From the NCBI GenBank assembly GCA_014376695.1, contig JACMRA010000008.1, forward strand, positions 24,685-88,684: a DNA stretch of 64,000 nucleotides. The letters run 5' to 3'. Origin of the DNA: Minisyncoccota bacterium. GTDB lineage: Bacteria; Patescibacteriota; JACMRA01. A program made the position numbers and the translations under genes. The notes under the pieces are model-generated. The model was not told the DNA's origin. It searched no databases and was given only the letters and a program-made list of their open reading frames with translations. Positions 1 to 7,088 of this stretch are shown here, in pieces; the first letter of the stretch is position 1, and each line of letters starts with the position of its first letter.

Positions 1-29
1 TTGTCAAGAAGTTTTTTGAATGCTATACT
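1..29 (+). promoter_or_regulatory. Sigma-70-type promoter, extended -10
   Basis: TTGTCA at 1-6 and TATACT at 24-29 are separated by 17 bp, with TG one base before the -10 (extended -10). It faces the small ORF at 98 and the sortase-like gene at 244. The -35 reads TTGTCA, a variant used repeatedly in this window. Confidence 0.65.
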
Positions 30-97
30 AAGGGCAATTAACCGGTAGTTGTAATATAGCCCCTACCGCGAACATACAAAAACATACAACAAATTTT

Positions 98-199
98 ATG
101 ACCGATTTTCAATATTTTGCCCATCGAACTGCGGCTTTTTTGACTGGCTTACTTAGCACAAGCTTGGTACTTTTGGCTTTTGGATTCTTACCTTTTTAG
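98..199 (+). CDS. Small single-span membrane protein (33 aa)
   Basis: An ORF of 33 codons opens with ATG about 65 bp downstream of the promoter at 1-29 and ends in TAG. The product has a short polar N-terminus (MTDFQYFAHRT) followed by about 20 hydrophobic residues, so it looks like a one-pass membrane peptide. It matches no family I recognise. It lies between a good promoter and the sortase-like gene, so it could be a leader ORF of that transcript. It is too short to be sure it is translated. Confidence 0.35.
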   Translation: MTDFQYFAHRTAAFLTGLLSTSLVLLAFGFLPF

Positions 200-243
200 G
201 CCGATCTCGACAAAACTCAATTATTTGGCTAAGATATAATTAT

Positions 244-1254
244 ATGCAGGGATTTCTTAGATTATTTTGGGTTCATCGGTTTCGATTATACGCCGTGATT
301 ACTGTATGTTTGTGTACTCCACTTCTCTATTCCAGCAATATTAATGTCAAAAATAATATATCGGCTCTTGGTTACACAGTAACTAGTAGTAACCTCTTGG
401 CCCAAAAGATCGAGTATAATAAACTTAATCCAGCCTTGCCAGTCCCCCCACCAAAACCAATTGAAACCAAGCCAGTCCCCGAGGCCAAAGTCAAATTTGA
501 CTTTACTAGCCAAGACATAATGGACAAACTCAAGGCATCTATATACACCTATCAAAGTGGATTTATCAATACCAGCACTCTCAAAGATCTTAAGATGCCG
601 CTTCCAGTCCCTGAGCGGATAGTTGAAGTTACTCAAAAAGAAGCCCAACTCCTCAAATCCAAACAAGGCAAAACTCTTGACGACATCTACCCAAGGCCAA
701 CTGTAGCACCTCGTACAAACTTTATAACTATCCCAGATTATACGATTAATTCGCCTCTTGTATATGCGAACTTCGATGAGTTTTTCGCCAAGAATCCCGA
801 CGGAGCTTTTGCCTTTAGTGAAAAACCGCTTGATTCGAGCGAACGCAAAAGCCCTCTTCAGCAAAAACTTCGTGCAGGTATTGTCTGCCTTCCTTTTAGT
901 CCGTTCCCCGGAGAACTTGGTAACAGTTACTGCATTGGACACTCCAGCAATTATGCAGATGTAATATCTGATTATAACGAAGTTCTAAAACCAATCGAAA
1001 GGAAAGGTAAAGTCGGGGAATTAATCCAAGTCTATGATCCATATGGTCGCGAATTGACTTTTAGAATTTTTGAGACAGAAATTATTGAGACAAACGGGGC
1101 TCAAAAAGCCTATTTACCATTTTCAGACCACAAGCGGGTTTTGACACTGCAAACCTCTGTCGTCAGCACCCGAAATGGTAGAACCGACGTTTTTCAACGA
1201 TGGCTGGTCAAAGCAGAACTAGTCTGCCCGGGGGGCGAAGTCTGCAAAGAATAA
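244..1254 (+). CDS. Sortase-like surface protein with Ser in place of the catalytic Cys
   Basis: 336 aa. Residues 12-30 form a membrane anchor, residues 60-80 are Pro-rich, and the C-terminal half (about 160-325) has sortase layout. There is an 'ITIP' beta strand near 161, GNSYCIGHSSN at 226-236 with the catalytic-type His233, TLQTS at 301-305 where sortases have TLxTC, and Arg319 in QRW. Sortases join LPxTG-type proteins to the envelope using His-Cys-Arg. Here the Cys codon is TCT (Ser305), so transpeptidation by the usual mechanism is doubtful. It could be a degenerate or regulatory sortase, or use Ser as nucleophile. The adhesin at the other end of the window is the kind of protein a sortase handles. 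The start follows TATAAT at 235-240 closely and has no ribosome-binding site. Confidence 0.6.
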   Translation: MQGFLRLFWVHRFRLYAVITVCLCTPLLYSSNINVKNNISALGYTVTSSNLLAQKIEYNKLNPALPVPPPKPIETKPVPEAKVKFDFTSQDIMDKLKASIYTYQSGFINTSTLKDLKMPLPVPERIVEVTQKEAQLLKSKQGKTLDDIYPRPTVAPRTNFITIPDYTINSPLVYANFDEFFAKNPDGAFAFSEKPLDSSERKSPLQQKLRAGIVCLPFSPFPGELGNSYCIGHSSNYADVISDYNEVLKPIERKGKVGELIQVYDPYGRELTFRIFETEIIETNGAQKAYLPFSDHKRVLTLQTSVVSTRNGRTDVFQRWLVKAELVCPGGEVCKE

Positions 1255-1324
1255 CCCTCGATTGACAAAAAAAAGTTAATCTATCTAACTTGAAACAATA
1301 ACCCGTGATTAAAGAATTTTTTGT

Positions 1325-1465
1325 ATGATCAGAACTTACCAACCAAGTACTAAACGCCGAGCCAGAACCTGTGGATTTCGAACACGAATGCGTAATTCGC
1401 CAAACACAATCAAAGCTAGGCGAGCTAAGGGCCGATGGAGGATCACTCCAAATGTCAAATACTAA
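1325..1465 (+). CDS. rpmH: 50S ribosomal protein L34
   Basis: 46 aa and highly basic, starting [20 protein letters not shown], which matches the L34 pattern (TYQPSxxKRxRxxGFRxRM). The C-terminus is slightly longer than usual and ends [11 protein letters not shown]34 binds 23S rRNA early in large-subunit assembly. It lies directly upstream of rnpA, the classical pair found near bacterial replication origins. No dnaA or yidC is seen in the window. Confidence 0.93.
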   Translation: MIRTYQPSTKRRARTCGFRTRMRNSPNTIKARRAKGRWRITPNVKY

Positions 1466-1488
1466 TTTTTGTTATCTGACTCCCCCGA

Positions 1489-1890
1489 ATGTTACCAAAA
1501 AAACATCGCCTTGTTAAGCAATCAGATATTTCAAAAACCCTAAAGTCCCGTTATAGGGCTTTTTTTGATGGGATTAACCTTATAGCCCGAGATCACAAAG
1601 TCACAAGTTACCGCCCAGGCTTTCGGGGCTTAATTGTCATCTCCAAAAAAATCCACAAACGGGCTGTAATCCGCAACAGCCTGCGTCGCCAATTTAACGC
1701 AATTTTTGAGGGGCTTCACGCTTCTGACAAGCTTCCGTGCAATTTAGACTGTATTATTATTCTCAAGGACAAGACCTGCATCGATCTAAAAATCACCGAG
1801 CATTACCATAAATTTATCGTGAGCCAATTAAATCGCTTTTCCAAACTTGCCGCAACGCCCCAAAATCCAACCAAAGTGCTTACTCATTAA
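1489..1890 (+). CDS. rnpA: Ribonuclease P protein component
   Basis: 133 aa. The N-terminus MLPKKHRL and the basic segment SKKIHKRAVIRNSLRRQ at about 52-68 correspond to the RNase P protein signature (VSKKxGxAVxRNRxKR). The protein assists the catalytic RNA in trimming 5' leaders of tRNA precursors. It starts 23 bp after rpmH stops, so the two are probably co-transcribed. Its 3' end overlaps the convergent gene at 1880 by 11 bp. yidC, usually next, is absent here. Confidence 0.9.
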   Translation: MLPKKHRLVKQSDISKTLKSRYRAFFDGINLIARDHKVTSYRPGFRGLIVISKKIHKRAVIRNSLRRQFNAIFEGLHASDKLPCNLDCIIILKDKTCIDLKITEHYHKFIVSQLNRFSKLAATPQNPTKVLTH

Positions 1891-2701
1891 CTTTTTTGAT
1901 TATTTTTACGACGTTATTTTTGGTATTTATCAGCTCCCCAGTATAATAGCTACCAGTTGAAATTTGCGTAAATAATTCTGCAACTGGTTTAGAGGGCTTG
2001 ATAAGCTTTTCCAGTCCGACAATTTGACTGCTTAATTGCTCACTAGTCGGCATCGCGGCCACGTCATCTTGTAACCAACTAACCCCGTCCAGATAACTTA
2101 TAACCCCCTTGTAATAATTAATCGCCGTGACCAATTTACCAATTATAACTGTGTCGGTACTTTGTGTGTTGTATTCTTCTAATTTTGTTATTAGAGTTTT
2201 GCCGTTTTGATATTCTTGTAGGATTTTTGATTTGTTTGGTTGAGTATTAGATTTTTTTAGCTCTGCAACTAGCCGAATATCCCAGTTATCCTCCCCCTCT
2301 AGTTCAGTTGCAGTTTTTAGATTAGATTGGATTTTGACTAGGTTTTTTTTACCAGTTTCGAGGTAACTTGCGTAATAAGTCTTGAGATTATAGCTCTTGG
2401 CGACAATTTGGTCATCTTGAGAATTAGCAATCTTAGAATTAGTTTCAATCACTTTGAGTAAATTACCTATTTCACTTTGCTTACTTGTGGTTGTAGTTTG
2501 TTTTAGCAAATTATTTGCTGAGGTTTCCATCACGACTATCTCGGAGGCTACTTGATTTGACCATTTTTTGGCTATTAAAGTATTGTTGTAATTACTAAAC
2601 ATCCCAAGTCCCATAGCAACAATCAAAAACCCAAAGAAAAGAATAGGTTTTTTTTGAGATTGCCAGAATCGCTGCAGGCTATTGGTTTGAACTTTGGTCA
2701 T
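1880..2701 (-). CDS. Membrane-anchored protein of unknown function
   Basis: 273 aa. Residues 18-38 are a single hydrophobic span. The rest is a Thr/Gln/Asn/Lys-rich, largely helical extracytoplasmic region ending in KIIKKVNE. I recognise no family. It is oriented toward rnpA and follows the Hsp20 gene by 36 bp in the same direction, so it may share that gene's transcript. An anchored helical domain is all the sequence supports. Confidence 0.6.
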   Translation of the reverse strand: MTKVQTNSLQRFWQSQKKPILFFGFLIVAMGLGMFSNYNNTLIAKKWSNQVASEIVVMETSANNLLKQTTTTSKQSEIGNLLKVIETNSKIANSQDDQIVAKSYNLKTYYASYLETGKKNLVKIQSNLKTATELEGEDNWDIRLVAELKKSNTQPNKSKILQEYQNGKTLITKLEEYNTQSTDTVIIGKLVTAINYYKGVISYLDGVSWLQDDVAAMPTSEQLSSQIVGLEKLIKPSKPVAELFTQISTGSYYTGELINTKNNVVKIIKKVNE

Positions 2702-2737
2702 AGCTCAACACTAGACGCCGGGGGGATTAATGTCAAA

Positions 2738-3163
2738 CTAACTAACTCGAATTTGAATCTTTTTAGCCTTGACTTTGAGTACTGGGATTTTGACAATTAG
2801 AATTCCGTTGTTAAGATTAGCCTCGATGGTATCTACGTTGACGTTATCAGGCAGTGGGAGCTCCCGCATAAACTCACCCCAGAAACACTCCGATAGCTCT
2901 GTATTAACCTCACTATCTTTGTAGGGCTTACGCCGAACCCCTTTGATAAACAAAACCCCACTCTCAACCGCGATATCCAGATCGGAGGCCTGAACCCCAG
3001 CAACGGTTGACACAATATAAATAAAATCACCTCGGTAATACATATCTACTGTCAATTGCGGTACAGCTTCTGGCATCCAAGAACTATTGGAATCAAAACT
3101 AATATTGTTATCTCTATCTTCCTCGGTCACTAAGGCAGAAGAACCAAATTGAGTTGCATACAT
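2738..3163 (-). CDS. Small heat-shock protein, Hsp20/alpha-crystallin family
   Basis: 141 aa. The alpha-crystallin domain spans about 36-132, with 'YYRGDFIYIVSTVAGV' like the family's beta-3/4 region and 'ANLNNGILIVKIP' matching the diagnostic A-x-x-x-N-G-[VI]-L motif. Such proteins hold unfolding clients in oligomers without ATP. The Ser/Asn-rich N-terminus is variable, as usual. An inverted repeat overlaps its likely promoter (3208-3244), suggesting stress-dependent control. hrcA, a heat-shock repressor gene, lies 6 kb away. Confidence 0.85.
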   Translation of the reverse strand: MYATQFGSSALVTEEDRDNNISFDSNSSWMPEAVPQLTVDMYYRGDFIYIVSTVAGVQASDLDIAVESGVLFIKGVRRKPYKDSEVNTELSECFWGEFMRELPLPDNVNVDTIEANLNNGILIVKIPVLKVKAKKIQIRVS

Positions 3164-3207
3164 AAAAAAAGAAATTGTTAAGATTATATAAAAAATCTTA
3201 GTAATAT

Positions 3208-3244
3208 ATTATACCCTTGACCAATATTTGCTTTATGTCAAGGG
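3208..3244 (-). promoter_or_regulatory. Hsp20 promoter with 8-bp inverted repeat (candidate operator)
   Basis: CCCTTGAC (3214-3221) and GTCAAGGG (3237-3244) form a perfect 8-bp inverted repeat with a 15-bp spacer. On the minus strand the outer arm contains the -35 TTGACA, and TATAAT lies at 3213-3208, directly beyond the inner arm. The -35/-10 spacing is 22 bp, too long for unassisted sigma-70. The element is neither CIRCE (TTAGCACTC-N9-GAGTGCTAA) nor HAIR (CTTGAGT-N7-ACTCAAG), though its arms recall HAIR. Confidence 0.5.
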
Positions 3245-3288
3245 GAAATCGTCTCTGCTAAAAAGGATTATTTTAAGCTTGGATTCGC

Positions 3289-3319
3289 AAAAAAAATACC
3301 CCCTCGATTAAGAAAGGGT
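3289..3319 (-). terminator. Rho-independent terminator of the pilin-like gene
   Basis: On the minus strand, an 8-bp stem with two G-U pairs (ACCCTTTC / GAGGGGGT) and a TTAATC loop is followed by ATTTTTTTT. It lies 26 bp after the stop of the gene at 3345. Confidence 0.65.
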
Positions 3320-3344
3320 GACTTTATTAAAATATATGTGTGTG

Positions 3345-3791
3345 TTACTGAACTAGATTTCCTGAGTTTAAGAAATTAAGAATTACACCAACTAAGCCGT
3401 ATGCTACAACCGAAATAACTAGGGCTATAACTGCGTTCCTAATAATCTTTAAGCCTTTTTCAGCTCCTTTTTCTTGGTCAGTTAACCAAAGGAAAGCTCC
3501 ATAAAGAACAAAGATAATCGCGATCGAACCAATAATGAATGTCATTAGCTGGGCAATCTGAGAAGCAAACTTTGGAAGCGAATCTTTTTCTACACCAGTC
3601 ACGTTAACTCCGCCGCAATTGCTAGCATCTTGCCCTGGACAGACGGAAGCGCCTGTTGGAAGTAACGGCTTTTTTTGAGCGTAACTGCTAATTGCTGGAC
3701 TGGCAACTAAACCGCCGACTGCCATAATAGATAGCCCGGCTATGATTAAAACGTTTTTTGTAATTTTTTTGATTGAATTAAATAAAGTCAT
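3345..3791 (-). CDS. VirB2/TrbC-like pilin subunit
   Basis: 148 aa. An N-terminal signal-like segment (about 12-35) ends near SSYAQ. A Cys-containing linker (CPGQDASNCGG) follows, then two hydrophobic helices (about 80-102 and 118-142) joined by a short charged loop (TDQEKGAEKG). This two-helix hairpin after a signal peptide is the layout of VirB2/TrbC conjugative pilins and of the many pilin-like proteins annotated in CPR genomes. The gene at 25739 has the same hairpin and loop. The two Cys could form a disulphide. No secretion ATPase is in the window, so its assembly system is unknown. Confidence 0.6.
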   Translation of the reverse strand: MTLFNSIKKITKNVLIIAGLSIMAVGGLVASPAISSYAQKKPLLPTGASVCPGQDASNCGGVNVTGVEKDSLPKFASQIAQLMTFIIGSIAIIFVLYGAFLWLTDQEKGAEKGLKIIRNAVIALVISVVAYGLVGVILNFLNSGNLVQ

Positions 3792-3815
3792 AGATAAAAT
3801 ACTTTTTCAGTCTCT

Positions 3816-3844
3816 ATTATTTACGATATTTTAATTCTTGACAA
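3816..3844 (-). promoter_or_regulatory. Promoter of pilin-like gene sharing a palindromic -35 with tRNA-Gln
   Basis: The minus strand reads TTGTCA (3844-3839), 17 bp, AATAAT (3821-3816). The same CTTGACAAG palindrome gives TTGACA at 3838-3843 on the plus strand, facing tRNA-Gln at 3878. The plus-strand -10 is not clear. Confidence 0.5.
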
Positions 3845-3877
3845 GATTAAGGGTATTTGCCAAATTATAGATATTAT

Positions 3878-3951
3878 TCGGGAATCGTCTAATGGTAGGA
3901 CTTTGGTTTCTGGTACCAACTATTGGGGTTCGAATCCCTATTCCCGAACCA
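3878..3951 (+). tRNA. tRNA-Gln (anticodon CTG)
   Basis: A full cloverleaf: acceptor TCGGGAA/TTCCCGA, a 4-bp D stem, anticodon stem TTGGT/ACCAA around loop TTCTGGT, T arm with TTCGAAT loop, discriminator A and encoded CCA. Anticodon CTG reads CAG. No glutaminyl-tRNA synthetase is seen nearby, so charging may pass through Glu-tRNA(Gln) and an amidotransferase. That is inference. Confidence 0.93.
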
Positions 3952-4057
3952 GTAAAATCACTTTTTAAAATCCTAAAATTATCAGGCGGAGTGTCATTCT
4001 TTTAGATACTCACTTCGGCAGGTATAACAGCTGACTGTTAGTTATTAAAAGCTCCAA

Positions 4058-5119
4058 ATGAATTACTTTTTACAGACTCAATCTTGGATGAACTTTTGGG
4101 CTAATTACAACAAAGCTGGTCATCAAGTCTACTTCTTTGAAGAAGGTTTTTTGTCGTGCTATATCCAAGAATATCCATGGCATTTTGGTGCCAAATTTTG
4201 GTATATTCCCAAAGCTCCAGTTATTGACTCCAATGCCAATTTGGAACAGATTACCCCCACCCAGACCAAAGAAGATCTCAATAATCTGTACACAAAAATA
4301 ATCAAACAAGCCAAAATCCAAGGTGCGATTTTTGTTAAGAGCGATTTTGATGATACTTTAACTAAGCGATTAGGACTGTTCGATAATCGCCAGCTTGCAA
4401 ACTTTTTGGAGGCTATACCTGCTCTAGCCGAATATAAAATCCAGGCAAGTACCAAAAAAATCCAGTATTTGGAGTGTACCTATTGCGAGCTAGGCTACCC
4501 AAATTATGGCCTAGCCTCTGGTAGTTTGCAGCAATTCTGGGATAATAGCCAATCTTTTTGGTCAAACTGCAACGAACAAGTCCGGCGCTACACTCGCAAA
4601 GCCCTCAAAGACTACAATCAAGGTCTCTACACGATTAATACCGACAAGACGCAGGAGAATTTTGAAGCCTTTTGGCAAGTGCATCGCGACACGACCATTC
4701 GGCAGAATTTTAGCACCCAGCCAAAAGATTATCTAATCCAATTTATGAATGCTGATTTTGGTAGGATTATTACAGTTCGGGACGCCGAGAACAAACCGAT
4801 GAGTGTATGGCTTGGCGTCAAGATGGGTGAGACGCTCTACTATATTCTGGGAGGCAACACGGACCAAGCTCTCAAATCGCGGACTCAATATCTACTCCAG
4901 TTAGCTGCCGTCAGGCAAGCCAGGATCGAGAGTTGCAAATACTACGATATGGGCGGCTACGAAGCTGGCAGTGGTTACGGGCAGTTCAAGGACGGGTACA
5001 AGGGGACTCATAGGCAATTCCTCGGGCCAATCGATATTGTGCTTGACCCAATCAAATACACGGCCACTATCCTGGCTTATAACACGGCCAAATCCATCAA
5101 AAAAATTCTTGGCAAGTAA
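4058..5119 (+). CDS. FemAB/FemX-like aminoacyl-tRNA-dependent peptidoglycan transferase
   Basis: 353 aa, typical length for the family. It has two GNAT-like halves. The first includes 'AKFWYIPKAPVI' (about 47-58). The second holds QVRRYTRKALKDY near 177-189 and ends with 'YDMGGYEAGSGYGQFKDGYKG', the conserved FemAB C-terminal segment. These enzymes move amino acids from aminoacyl-tRNA onto the peptidoglycan precursor's side chain to build cross-bridges. The RecO-like ORF starts 3 bp after its stop. MurJ and an M23 hydrolase elsewhere in the window support a peptidoglycan wall. Confidence 0.82.
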   Translation: MNYFLQTQSWMNFWANYNKAGHQVYFFEEGFLSCYIQEYPWHFGAKFWYIPKAPVIDSNANLEQITPTQTKEDLNNLYTKIIKQAKIQGAIFVKSDFDDTLTKRLGLFDNRQLANFLEAIPALAEYKIQASTKKIQYLECTYCELGYPNYGLASGSLQQFWDNSQSFWSNCNEQVRRYTRKALKDYNQGLYTINTDKTQENFEAFWQVHRDTTIRQNFSTQPKDYLIQFMNADFGRIITVRDAENKPMSVWLGVKMGETLYYILGGNTDQALKSRTQYLLQLAAVRQARIESCKYYDMGGYEAGSGYGQFKDGYKGTHRQFLGPIDIVLDPIKYTATILAYNTAKSIKKILGK

Positions 5120-5121
5120 TT

Positions 5122-5553
5122 ATGGCCGAATACAAATCCGAAACGGGAATATATCTCTCCAGTTATAAAGACGAATTAGCCGGGATATACTTCGTTAAGT
5201 TCTTGACACCGTACGACTGCCAGCATTACAAAATCCCCAAGAATAAGCCAGAACTGATTAGTCAATTAGCTAGGCCATTCGGTTTGGTAACCGTAGAATT
5301 AGTCAAAACCGCCAAAAATTGGATAATTCAAGATATCGGGCAATATCAACAACTCTACCAGGCGGTAAGCTATCAAGAATACGAAGATATGAGCAAAGCG
5401 CTCAAGTTACTCGACGACCTGGTGATCCAAAATCAGCAAACCACAATTCTCAAAAAAGTAATAAATTATATGAACCAGCTCCAAAACCAATCCGAGCACA
5501 GCTTAGATCTCAAGGATTATGAACGAATGCTTATGACTGGAATGGGGTTTTAG
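5122..5553 (+). CDS. RecO-like protein, N-terminal OB domain only
   Basis: 143 aa. The first 75 residues follow the RecO N-terminal OB pattern: 'SETGIYLSSYKDELAGIYFV', then 'LARPFGLVTVELVKTAKNW' where RecO has LqPFshvelel-g-g-l. RecO loads RecA with RecR at gaps. Normal RecO is about 240 aa with a helical and zinc-binding C-terminus. Here a short helical tail ends at 143, so much of that part is missing. It is tightly coupled to the FemX gene. It could instead be a RecO-derived OB protein of another function. Confidence 0.5.
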   Translation: MAEYKSETGIYLSSYKDELAGIYFVKFLTPYDCQHYKIPKNKPELISQLARPFGLVTVELVKTAKNWIIQDIGQYQQLYQAVSYQEYEDMSKALKLLDDLVIQNQQTTILKKVINYMNQLQNQSEHSLDLKDYERMLMTGMGF

Positions 5554-5555
5554 GA

Positions 5556-5777
5556 TTATTTTGGATTAGGAATCAAAACTATTTGGAGTAGCTTGGCGTA
5601 TTTAGCGTACAATCCTCCGTCTGAAGTTATGATTTTATCTACTCGATTGTCTAAGCAACAGGGTACCGAGAATTCATATGTAAAAACATATGCTGAGGAA
5701 AATTCGCTGGTAAATGAACCAAACGGGTTGTTAAGGAGTTGCTTCGTAGGTTTCTGGTTATCGTAGGTTTCCCACAC
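5556..5777 (-). CDS. Possible short ORF after the pilin-associated membrane protein
   Basis: 73 codons beginning at GTG and overlapping the end of the gene at 5758 by 20 bp in another frame. The product (MWETYDNQKPTKQLL...) has no recognised domain. It may be an extension of the upstream protein after a frameshift, a separate small gene, or spurious. It fills a region otherwise empty between convergent genes. Confidence 0.3.
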   Translation of the reverse strand: MWETYDNQKPTKQLLNNPFGSFTSEFSSAYVFTYEFSVPCCLDNRVDKIITSDGGLYAKYAKLLQIVLIPNPK

Positions 5778-6939
5778 TGTCTATGCCTATATTTGCAAAA
5801 CAGTTGTCGGATTTCTGGGTGTTTGTTGTTTCATTCGGATTTGTAATATACGGCTTATTCTCACATTGATCGTTAAATAATCGAATATTAGTTCCGCACA
5901 TTTCATTAAACTTTTTGGTTGAAGCTGATCCAGACGAGCAGTTAACTTCATACACTTTATAAGGCTTCGAAGCCGAGCTTCCACTTTTTTTTGTATCGAT
6001 TAATCTGAAGCTACCATTTTCGAGTAATTTTGAAGCGATAAGCGGGATCTCGTTGTAGCTTTTACCCTTGTAAGTACCTGCCCGGGCCTTTGCGATTATG
6101 TCAGGATAGATATCAGCAACTGCACTTTCACCGTTTGGATAAAGCGATAATAAATAATTCAATAAAAGTCTATCTTTTTCGTCATTCCGGTCAAACTTTC
6201 CACTTTTAAGGTCTTCTAGAATTTTCTCCTTAATAACATTTAATTGGAGCTTGTGTGTACGTGCAAAAGCATCTGGGTCTTTGAGCAGTTCGGCGGCTAG
6301 TTCTGGGGTTAATTTTTCGTATTCTAAGGCGCTTAAGATTTCTTTACCTCCCTCGCCAGTGGTTTTTGTTTGGCCGTTCTCGTTGACTGTGGTCTCCACT
6401 CCTTTGGCTGGGCCGGATAGTCGTTGGAGGTTGATTACTCCAGCTAGTGAAAGCGTCGTCGGGTTAAAGAATGACAAGAATATACTCGGCGACCCAATTA
6501 GAAGCAGTCCCACGGTTACGTCTCGAACTAAGGTAATCGTATTTGAGACGGCTTTTCCAGCTTCAGCCGGATTGATATTGGCAAAAGCTTCTATACCAAT
6601 ACGCACCGCAATGATAAATAAGGCAAGGGCAAAGAAAAATTGAATAATACTACCAACACATTTCTGGAATTGAGCATCGACATTGCTGACGACTGCTGCG
6701 CCCGGCTGGCCACTATTAGTGACAAAATTACATTCTTTGAACCCGATTGAGCCGATTACGTTGTTCTCGCCAGCCGATTGAGCGTAAGTATTGATGGTCA
6801 GTATTTGCAAAGTCCCGAAGAGCGAGACCAACAAAACCAAATATACCATTGATTGAGTTATAGTCAATCCAACCAAATTGCGGAATTTGTTATACAGATT
6901 AATTACTGATAACGGTGCGGTTAGATTGCTTGGTGTCAT
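5758..6939 (-). CDS. Multi-span membrane protein, pilin/T4SS-like N-terminus
   Basis: 393 aa. Hydrophobic spans lie near 28-52, 92-113 and 139-165, with 'GNNxIG..GFKECNFV' and a second Cys between the first two. The second half is hydrophilic (about 180-393), contains several Cys (CSSGSAST, EMCGTN, DQCENK, NCFAN) and is likely extracytoplasmic. The TM hairpin loop 'NINPAEAGKAVSNT' resembles the loops of the VirB2-like proteins in this window, but the total size is larger. I infer a cell-surface role. Family not recognised. Its promoter is at 6989-7017. Confidence 0.55.
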   Translation of the reverse strand: MTPSNLTAPLSVINLYNKFRNLVGLTITQSMVYLVLLVSLFGTLQILTINTYAQSAGENNVIGSIGFKECNFVTNSGQPGAAVVSNVDAQFQKCVGSIIQFFFALALFIIAVRIGIEAFANINPAEAGKAVSNTITLVRDVTVGLLLIGSPSIFLSFFNPTTLSLAGVINLQRLSGPAKGVETTVNENGQTKTTGEGGKEILSALEYEKLTPELAAELLKDPDAFARTHKLQLNVIKEKILEDLKSGKFDRNDEKDRLLLNYLLSLYPNGESAVADIYPDIIAKARAGTYKGKSYNEIPLIASKLLENGSFRLIDTKKSGSSASKPYKVYEVNCSSGSASTKKFNEMCGTNIRLFNDQCENKPYITNPNETTNTQKSDNCFANIGIDSVGNLR

Positions 6940-6988
6940 TAAACTTAATTTCGATTATAATCGCCTGGTTTTGTCTTTTGATATTTCA

Positions 6989-7017
6989 AAAGTACTCTAA
7001 AAAAATCGTCTTGTCAA
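6989..7017 (-). promoter_or_regulatory. Promoter of the membrane protein gene at 5758
   Basis: The minus strand reads TTGACA (7017-7012), 17 bp, TACTTT (6994-6989). The overlapping plus-strand TTGTCA (7011-7016) followed 17 bp later by AATCAT (7034-7039) could serve the divergent O-mannosyltransferase gene, so one TTGTCAA box may act both ways. Confidence 0.5.
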
Positions 7018-7088
7018 AAAACCCAAATTTCTAAATCATTATTCAATAACGGTTATCAAGTCCGCTTGAAATACTCAATCTATTCTAT

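Noticed and set aside
1-1500. Replication origin with DnaA boxes near rpmH-rnpA
   Set aside because: No cluster of TTATCCACA-like boxes and no dnaA are visible. Gene order alone is too weak, since dnaN lies 51 kb away.
3208-3244. CIRCE element for HrcA
   Set aside because: The arms and spacer do not match TTAGCACTC-N9-GAGTGCTAA. No other copy was found in the window.
3955-4057. Structured RNA before the FemX gene (paired GGAGTG / CACTTC segments)
   Set aside because: Pairing is short with bulges, no T-run follows, and it does not match a known riboswitch or T-box core.
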